This document shows, one piece after another, positions 58,981 to 64,000 of a DNA stretch of 64,000 bases. Position 1 is the first letter of the stretch, and every line of letters starts with the position of its first letter. Under the pieces are notes generated by a model. It searched no databases, had not been told where the DNA came from, and was given only the letters and a program-made list of their open reading frames with translations. The stretch is from G963668185 sp963668185 (GTDB lineage Bacteria > Chloroflexota > Dehalococcoidia > Lucifugimonadales > G963668185), in contig OY764162.1 of NCBI GenBank assembly GCA_963668185.1, positions 1,922,001-1,986,000 on the forward strand, read 5' to 3'. The translations under genes were made by a program, and so were the position numbers.

Positions 58981-59909
58981 CGACGTCGAATCCCCCGACT
59001 CCGCAGCCCGGCGCCGCAGCGGCGGATGGGGCGACGCTGTCCGCCTTCCAGGAGCGGCCGCGGCGGTCGTTCTTCTACCATGCGAGAGGGTTCATCAGCG
59101 GCAAGCCGCTGGGAACCGTGGGGCTGGTCATCATCCTGTTCATGGCGTTCCTGGCCGTGGCGGCCCCGCTGGTGGCTCCCAAGGACCCGAACAAGATCAA
59201 CGCGTACGAGACGCTGGAGGCCCCGGGCGCGAATTACGTGCTGGGCTCGGACCGCAGGGGCCGGGACGTGGCGAGCAGGGTCATCTACGGCGCGCGGATG
59301 TCGTTGCTGGTCGGCTTTTCGTCGGTGGCCATTGGATGCGCGGTCGGGTTCCTGCTCGCGGTGACGACGGGCTACGTCGGCCGGTGGCCGGACATGGCGA
59401 CGCAGTTCCTGGTGGACGTCCTGCTGGCGTTCCCGTTCCTGATACTTGCGATTGTGATCGTGGCGGTGCTGGGCGCGAGCACGTTCAACATCATCATGGC
59501 GATCAGCATCGGGTACGTGCCGTGGACGGCGCGAATCGTCCGTTCGACCGTGCTGACGATGAAGGAGCGCGAGTTCGTGACGGCGGCGGTGGCATCGGGC
59601 GCGAGCCAGTGGCGGATCATGTTCCGCCACATCGCGCCGAACTGCGTTGCGCCGTTCCTGGTGGTGCTGACGGCGGGCATCGGCGGGGCGATCATCGCGG
59701 AGGCGACGCTGAGCTTCCTGGGGCTGGGGCTGCCGCCGCCCACCGCGTCGTGGGGCAGGGACCTGCAGGAGGGGTCGTCCCGGCTGATCGAGAGCGCGCC
59801 GTGGCTGTCGATCTTCCCGGGCATCGCGATAAGCCTGACGGTGTACGGCTTCAACCTGTTCGGGGACGCGCTTCGGGACGTGTTCGATCCGAGGCTGCGG
59901 ACGCTGTAG
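58977..59909 (+). CDS. ABC transporter permease, DppC type
   Basis: A 310-aa second permease. The N-terminal tail and first helix (TVGLVIILFMAFLAVAAPLV) are followed by NYVLGSDRRGRDVASRVIYG, a DppC hallmark. The EAA loop is FVTAAVASGASQWRIMFRHI. The start overlaps dppB by 4 nt. The operon ends here, followed by an R4 palindrome 32 nt later that could mark the transcript end. The usual DppD/DppF ATPases are missing from the cluster. Confidence 0.9.
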   Translation: MTTSNPPTPQPGAAAADGATLSAFQERPRRSFFYHARGFISGKPLGTVGLVIILFMAFLAVAAPLVAPKDPNKINAYETLEAPGANYVLGSDRRGRDVASRVIYGARMSLLVGFSSVAIGCAVGFLLAVTTGYVGRWPDMATQFLVDVLLAFPFLILAIVIVAVLGASTFNIIMAISIGYVPWTARIVRSTVLTMKEREFVTAAVASGASQWRIMFRHIAPNCVAPFLVVLTAGIGGAIIAEATLSFLGLGLPPPTASWGRDLQEGSSRLIESAPWLSIFPGIAISLTVYGFNLFGDALRDVFDPRLRTL

Positions 59910-59941
59910 GGGGAGAGGGGGGAGGGCGAACGCGGGGGCAA

Positions 59942-59965
59942 GGGCCGCTCGCGAGCGGCCCCTAC
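59942..59965. repeat. R4 palindrome, GCTCGCGAGC variant
   Basis: GGGCCGCTCGCGAGCGGCCC plus CTAC. Compensatory changes on both arms relative to the other copies keep the pairing, which suggests the hairpin is maintained. Confidence 0.85.
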
Positions 59966-60038
59966 ACCCGAGGCCTAGTGCGTGGCGAGGAGCGGGCCTA
60001 CGCGGCGGGCGCGGCGTTGCGTTCCCGGGGAGATGTTC

Positions 60039-62834
60039 ATGCGTGACCGAAGGATTCCTTGTATCGCACCTGCCACGTTCTGGGGACTGGCAGTGGGTTT
60101 GACGATCCTGCTTCTGGTCGTCGGCTGTGGCGACAGCCCGGTTCCGACTGCGACGCCGGTTCCTGCGACGCCAACACCCACAGGCACGCCGACTCCGACT
60201 GCGACGCCGGTTCCTGCGACGCCAACACCCACGGGCACGCCTGCGACGCCGGCTCCTGCGACGCCAACACCCACGGGCACGCCCGCGACGACTGCGACGC
60301 CGGTTCTGCCAACACCTACAGGCACGCCGACGGCAACGCCTGCTGCCGACAGAGAGGTCCTGGAGGCGCTCTACCATGCGACCGGCGGGGAGAACTGGCG
60401 TGACAGCAGCAACTGGCTGAGCGACGAGCCGCTAGGAGAATGGCATCGGGTGTCAATCGACGCTGAGGGGCGCGTCACTGTGCTTGAGCTCTATGACAAT
60501 GGCCTGAGCGGGTCGATCCCTGCGGAGCTGGGCCAGCTATCCAACCTGCAAGTGCTTGCCCTCAATGGGAACAGATTGAGCGGTGCGATGCCCGTGGAAC
60601 TGGGCCAACTGTCCAGTCTGCAAGAGCTGTGGCTCTATGACAATGGCCTGGGCGGGTCGATCCCTGCGGAGTTGGGTCAGCTATCCAACCTGCGAGAGCT
60701 TGCCCTCAGCGGGAACAGCTTAAGCGGCACCCTGCCCGCCGAGCTAGGACAGTTGTCCAATCTGCAAGGGCTTCAACTCTATGACAATAGCCTGAGCGGG
60801 TCGATCCCTGCGGAGTTGAGTCAGTTATCCAATCTGCAAGAGCTTCGCCTCGGTGGGAACGACTTGAGTGGGTGCGTGCCGGAGGGCCTGCTGAACGTGG
60901 CGGTCAACGATCTGGCAAGTCTTGATCTGCCTGCCTGTGACGCATCTATCTCCGTCGCTGTAGAAACTCCCGAGACGACATCAACGACTACTCCCACTGT
61001 CGACAGGGATGTCCTGGAGGCGCTCTACCATGCGACCGGCGGGGCGAACTGGCATGACAGCAGCAACTGGCTGAGCGACGAGCCGCTTGGAGAATGGCAC
61101 GGCGTGATCACCGATGCCAACGGACGCGTTACCAAACTCGAGCTCTATGACAATGGCTTGAGCAGATCGATCCCTGCGGAGTTGGGCCAGCTATCCAGCC
61201 TGCAAGAGCTTCACCTCAGTGGGAACGGCTTGAGCGGGCCGATCCCTGCAGAGCTGGGTCAGCTGTCCAGCTTGCGATCGATTCTGCTCTATGACAATGG
61301 CTTGAGCGGGCCGATCCCTGCGGAGTTGGGCCAGCTATCCAGCCTGCAAGAGCTTGCCCTCAGTGGGAACGGCTTGAGCGGCTCGATCCCTTCGGAGCTG
61401 AGTCAGCTATCCAGCCTGTCACGGCTTGACCTCAGTGGGAACAAGTTGAGTGGTTCGATTCCTGCGGAATTAGGGCAGATGTCCAGCCTGCAGGAGCTTC
61501 GGCTCTATGACAATGGCCTGAGCGGGGTAATTCCTTCGGAGTTGGATCAGCTATCCAGCCTGTCACGGCTTGACCTCGGCCTGAACGAATTCAGCGGATG
61601 CGTGCCGGAGGGCCTGCTGAACGTGGCGGTCAACGATCTGGCAAGTCTTGATCTGCCTACCTGCGACGAATCAACCTCTGCCATTACGCCCATCGGAAAC
61701 AGGGATGTGCTGGAGGCGCTCTATGATGCGACCGGAGGGGCGAACTGGCATGACAACAGCAACTGGCTGAGCGACGAGCCGCTTGGAGAATGGTACGGCG
61801 TTACTACTGACGCGGCAGGACACGTCACCAGACTGGAGTTGGGGTGGAACGGATTAAGCGGGTCGATCCCTGCGGAGTTGGGCCAGTTATCCAACCTGGA
61901 ATGGCTGCTGCTGAGTTGGAACGGATTGAGCGGGCCGATCCCTGCGGAACTGGGCCAGCTATCTAATCTTCAGTGGCTTGACCTCTCTGAGAATGGATTG
62001 AGCGGGCCGATCCCTACGGCGCTGTGGCAGTTGTCCAGCTTGGAAAGGATTGACCTCGGAGGGAACAGCCTGGGCGGCTGTGTGCCGGAGGCACTGCGGG
62101 ACGTGGAGGTCAACGATCTGGCAAGCCTTGGCCTGCCTAGCTGTGGCGGGGCTACGTACAGAAGGGACAGAAAAGCTCTGGAAACGCTCTATGATGCGAC
62201 CAGAGGAACAGGCTGGCATGAGAGCGGCAACTGGCTGAGCGGCGCACCGCTTGGAGAGTGGCACGGCGTGACTACCGATGCGGACGGACGCGTCACCACA
62301 ATAGAGCTTGATCAAAATGGCTTGTGGGGCAGGCTCCCTGCAGAACTGGGTCAGCTATCCGACCTGCAAGCGCTTAACCTCTGGGGGAACGCCCTGGGCG
62401 GGTCGATTCCTGCGGAGCTGGGGCAGCTATCCAGCTTGCAAAGGCTTGACCTCTCTGAGAACGGATTGAGTGGGTCGATCCCTGTGGAGCTGGGGCAACT
62501 GTCCAACCTGCAGGTGCTTCACCTCGAGGGGAACAGCTTTAGCGGATCGATTCCTGCGGAGTTGGGGCAGCTATCCAACTTGCAAAGGCTTTACCTCGGT
62601 TGGAACGGATTGAGCGGGTCGATCCCTGCGGAACTAGGGCAACTGTCCAACCTGCAGGCGCTTCACCTCGGGGGAAACTTCCTGAGCGGGTCGATCCCTG
62701 CGGAACTGGGGCAACTGTCCAGCCTGGAAGAGCTTTCCCTCTGGGAAAACGGTCTGAGCGGGTGCGTGCCGGAAGGGCTGCTGAATGTAGCAGTCAACGA
62801 TCTGCTAGTCCTTGGCCTGCCCGCCTGTGAGTAA
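60039..62834 (+). CDS. Leucine-rich-repeat surface lipoprotein with four LRR blocks
   Basis: A 931-aa protein. ATG 60039 lies 6 nt after GGGGAG. The signal GLAVGLTILLLVVGC ends at lipobox cysteine C30. A Pro/Thr/Ala tether (about 35-105) is built from repeated PVPATPTPTGTPTPTA-like units. Four blocks follow, each with a cap such as EVLEALYHATGGENWRDSSN WLSDEPLGEWHGV and then several 24-residue plant-type LRRs (LSGSIPAELGQLSNLQ), closing with GCVPEGLLNVAVNDLASL. The LRR concave faces suggest protein or glycan binding outside the cell. No enzymatic domain is present. The near-identical repeats invite length change by recombination. The gene stands alone between repeats. Confidence 0.85.
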   Translation: MRDRRIPCIAPATFWGLAVGLTILLLVVGCGDSPVPTATPVPATPTPTGTPTPTATPVPATPTPTGTPATPAPATPTPTGTPATTATPVLPTPTGTPTATPAADREVLEALYHATGGENWRDSSNWLSDEPLGEWHRVSIDAEGRVTVLELYDNGLSGSIPAELGQLSNLQVLALNGNRLSGAMPVELGQLSSLQELWLYDNGLGGSIPAELGQLSNLRELALSGNSLSGTLPAELGQLSNLQGLQLYDNSLSGSIPAELSQLSNLQELRLGGNDLSGCVPEGLLNVAVNDLASLDLPACDASISVAVETPETTSTTTPTVDRDVLEALYHATGGANWHDSSNWLSDEPLGEWHGVITDANGRVTKLELYDNGLSRSIPAELGQLSSLQELHLSGNGLSGPIPAELGQLSSLRSILLYDNGLSGPIPAELGQLSSLQELALSGNGLSGSIPSELSQLSSLSRLDLSGNKLSGSIPAELGQMSSLQELRLYDNGLSGVIPSELDQLSSLSRLDLGLNEFSGCVPEGLLNVAVNDLASLDLPTCDESTSAITPIGNRDVLEALYDATGGANWHDNSNWLSDEPLGEWYGVTTDAAGHVTRLELGWNGLSGSIPAELGQLSNLEWLLLSWNGLSGPIPAELGQLSNLQWLDLSENGLSGPIPTALWQLSSLERIDLGGNSLGGCVPEALRDVEVNDLASLGLPSCGGATYRRDRKALETLYDATRGTGWHESGNWLSGAPLGEWHGVTTDADGRVTTIELDQNGLWGRLPAELGQLSDLQALNLWGNALGGSIPAELGQLSSLQRLDLSENGLSGSIPVELGQLSNLQVLHLEGNSFSGSIPAELGQLSNLQRLYLGWNGLSGSIPAELGQLSNLQALHLGGNFLSGSIPAELGQLSSLEELSLWENGLSGCVPEGLLNVAVNDLLVLGLPACE
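60141..60350 (+). repeat. Tandem repeats encoding the Pro/Thr-rich tether
   Basis: About four degenerate units built from CCGGTTCCTGCGACGCCAAC and ACCCACGGGCACGCC, within the LRR lipoprotein gene. Confidence 0.8.
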
Positions 62835-62886
62835 CGCTACCGCAGGCTGTGTGAGTGAAGGCGGGTCGATGAGATTGGGCGGGTTT

Positions 62887-62906
62887 GGGCCGTTCGCGAA
62901 CGGCCC
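62887..62906. repeat. R4 palindrome
   Basis: GGGCCGTTCGCGAACGGCCC, without the usual CTAC tail, downstream of the LRR gene. Confidence 0.85.
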
Positions 62907-62943
62907 AAACGTCGGTGATTAAGGGCGGCGGGGTCTTGCGTAA

Positions 62944-63035
62944 GGCCCTTCGACAAGCTCAGGGCGAACGGGTTGGGTGATCTCGTTACGGCATTTGCAA
63001 CGGGCGGGTTTGGGCCGTTCGCGAACGGCCCCTAC
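62944..63035 (+). repeat. R3 followed by R4
   Basis: R3 at 62944-62971 and R4 plus CTAC at 63012-63035, in the convergent spacer between the LRR gene and the methyltransferase gene. Confidence 0.85.
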
Positions 63036-63058
63036 ACAGTGGCTGGACGCATGTCTTG

Positions 63059-64000
63059 TCAGGCGGGGGCGGCGTTGCGTTCGAGGTTACGGAGGACGAG
63101 GTTCATCATGAGGATGTGCTCGGGGCCGGCGCCGCAGCAGCCGCCTATGACGCGCGCGCCGATGTCCTGCCACTCGCGGGCGATTTCGGCGACGCTGGCC
63201 GGGCCGTGGTTGGTGAGGGCCATGTAGCGTTGCCGGGCTGTGTCGCCGAGGATGCCGACGCCGCCATAGCCGAGGTTGGCGTAGCCGCCGACGTGGCCGT
63301 CGTAGGCGTCTCGGAGGTCGCGCAGGCCGGCGGTGATGTTCTCCGGGCCGGAGCACATGAGCAGGATGGCGTCGAGGTCGTAGCCCTTCACGGCGGAGAC
63401 GAGGTCGCGCATCGTCTCGCCGGTCTGCATGCCGCCGTCCTCCTGGATGCTGCGTACGCCGAGCAGCACGGGCAGGCCGGTCTCGAAGCAGGCGTCGACG
63501 GCCTGCACGCACTCGTCGATGGAGCCGAGGAACTCGGGCAGCAGCGCGTCGACTCCGGCGTCGGCGAGCAGACTGGCGTGTTCGAGGTACTCGTTGCGGA
63601 ATGCGGCGGCGCCCATCAGCGCGACGTCGTCTTCGCCGCGGGTATTTGCCAAGCATGGCGGGGCCATGCCGCCGGTGACGTATGCCTCCGGGTTGAGGGC
63701 GTCGCGTGCCCTGACCGCGTTCTCGGCGGAGGCGCGGGCGTACTCGGCCCAGCGGTCTGCGTGGCCGATTGGCTCCAGCCGTGAGGGGCTTGTCCAGAAG
63801 TTGTTGCTGATGAGGATGTCGGCGCCGACGCGGAGGTAGTCCTGGTGGACCTGCTGTACGACGTCGGCGAACTCGACGTTGGCGGTGGCGGACCACGCCT
63901 GCAGGCCGGTGTCCTCGGTGGCGCCGACTAGCACGTCCGCGCCGCGGGCCTGTAGCTCGGAGCCGGTGCCGCCGTCCATGAGGAGGAGTTCGCCTGCGTC
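63059..64000 (-). CDS. Homocysteine S-methyltransferase family protein, N-terminus beyond window edge
   Basis: A TIM-barrel zinc methyltransferase that moves methyl groups from betaine, S-methylmethionine or similar donors to homocysteine. The N-terminal ELLLMDGGTGSELQARGAD is in frame back to base 64000, so the start lies outside the window; the ATG at 63979 is an internal Met. DILISNNFWTSPSRL follows. The zinc cysteines fit LLMCSGPENI and the paired GGCCGAGPEHI. The visible part is 313 residues. Given the Rieske and amine-oxidase genes, a role in demethylating N-methyl compounds is possible but unproven. Confidence 0.85.
   Translation of the reverse strand, partial: DAGELLLMDGGTGSELQARGADVLVGATEDTGLQAWSATANVEFADVVQQVHQDYLRVGADILISNNFWTSPSRLEPIGHADRWAEYARASAENAVRARDALNPEAYVTGGMAPPCLANTRGEDDVALMGAAAFRNEYLEHASLLADAGVDALLPEFLGSIDECVQAVDACFETGLPVLLGVRSIQEDGGMQTGETMRDLVSAVKGYDLDAILLMCSGPENITAGLRDLRDAYDGHVGGYANLGYGGVGILGDTARQRYMALTNHGPASVAEIAREWQDIGARVIGGCCGAGPEHILMMNLVLRNLERNAAPA

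Noticed and set aside
1..64000. Reassignment of UGA to an amino acid throughout the genome
   Set aside because: UGA is used as an ordinary stop in several intact genes here (for example the small membrane protein ending at 16136), so the two in-frame UGAs are special cases.
1..64000. CRISPR array
   Set aside because: Repeats are dispersed singly or in small groups with unequal spacing; none shows regular repeat-spacer units, and no cas gene is present.

Overview
The window is GC-rich bacterial chromosome with densely packed genes, mostly in long co-directional runs. The likely host is a member of the Chloroflexota (Dehalococcoidia / SAR202-like). I infer this from a DivIVA-like coiled-coil protein of the type found in that phylum, from the mix of ring-hydroxylating dioxygenase, LLM flavoprotein, PhyH dioxygenase, haloacid dehalogenase and amidase genes, and from many dispersed palindromic repeats. 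No rRNA, tRNA, CRISPR array, integrase or transposase was found.

Layout. 1-6.3 kb: HEAT-repeat protein (partial), endonuclease III, methyltransferase, glycerol kinase, a frame-disrupted hypothetical gene, two tandem Yip1-type membrane proteins. 6.3-9.8 kb: prmC followed by an accessory patch: a PaREP1-like gene between 34-bp direct repeats, a decayed prmC tail, a possible uracil-DNA-glycosylase-fold protein and a second PaREP1-like protein with an extra C-terminal domain. 9.8-13.3 kb: phytoene-desaturase-like oxidoreductase, rsmD-coaD, and the DivIVA-like gene, whose best start is an AUC codon. 13.4-14.6 kb: an arsenic pair, arsM plus an ArsC/Spx-type reductase with UGA at the catalytic cysteine and a SECIS-like hairpin behind it, probably a selenoprotein. 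14.7-20.5 kb: a three-gene envelope operon (sulfatase-fold membrane protein, small membrane protein, kinase-like/methyltransferase fusion), a third PaREP1-like gene and two tandem PhyH dioxygenases. 20.6-24.3 kb: nadD, obg, dnaA. 24.7-41.8 kb (all minus strand): HtrA-like protease, rpsU, recQ, D-aminoacylase family, two glycosyltransferase-type genes, amidase plus small partner, DM13 protein, PAP2 phosphatase, ilvE, moeA, pheT, pheS. 42.1-45.9 kb: comEA, comEC, rph. 46-50 kb (minus): haloacid dehalogenase, an alpha/beta-hydrolase-domain gene with an in-frame UGA, LLM oxidoreductase. 50.1-60 kb: Rieske oxygenase, a repeat-riddled hypothetical gene, then an operon for a two-subunit FAD amine/opine oxidoreductase with an ABC importer (binding protein and two permeases, no ATPase). 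60-64 kb: a large leucine-rich-repeat lipoprotein and a homocysteine S-methyltransferase (partial).

How the parts work together. Housekeeping blocks (prmC, rsmD-coaD, nadD-obg, dnaA, pheST, rpsU, rph, comEA-comEC) alternate with catabolic and accessory genes. Four families of short palindromic repeats, called R1-R4 here, fill most spacers, and several copies lie inside reading frames. The strongest unusual signals concern translation: a probable selenocysteine codon with its hairpin, a second in-frame UGA with a similar hairpin, and two genes whose Shine-Dalgarno sequences point to AUC start codons.
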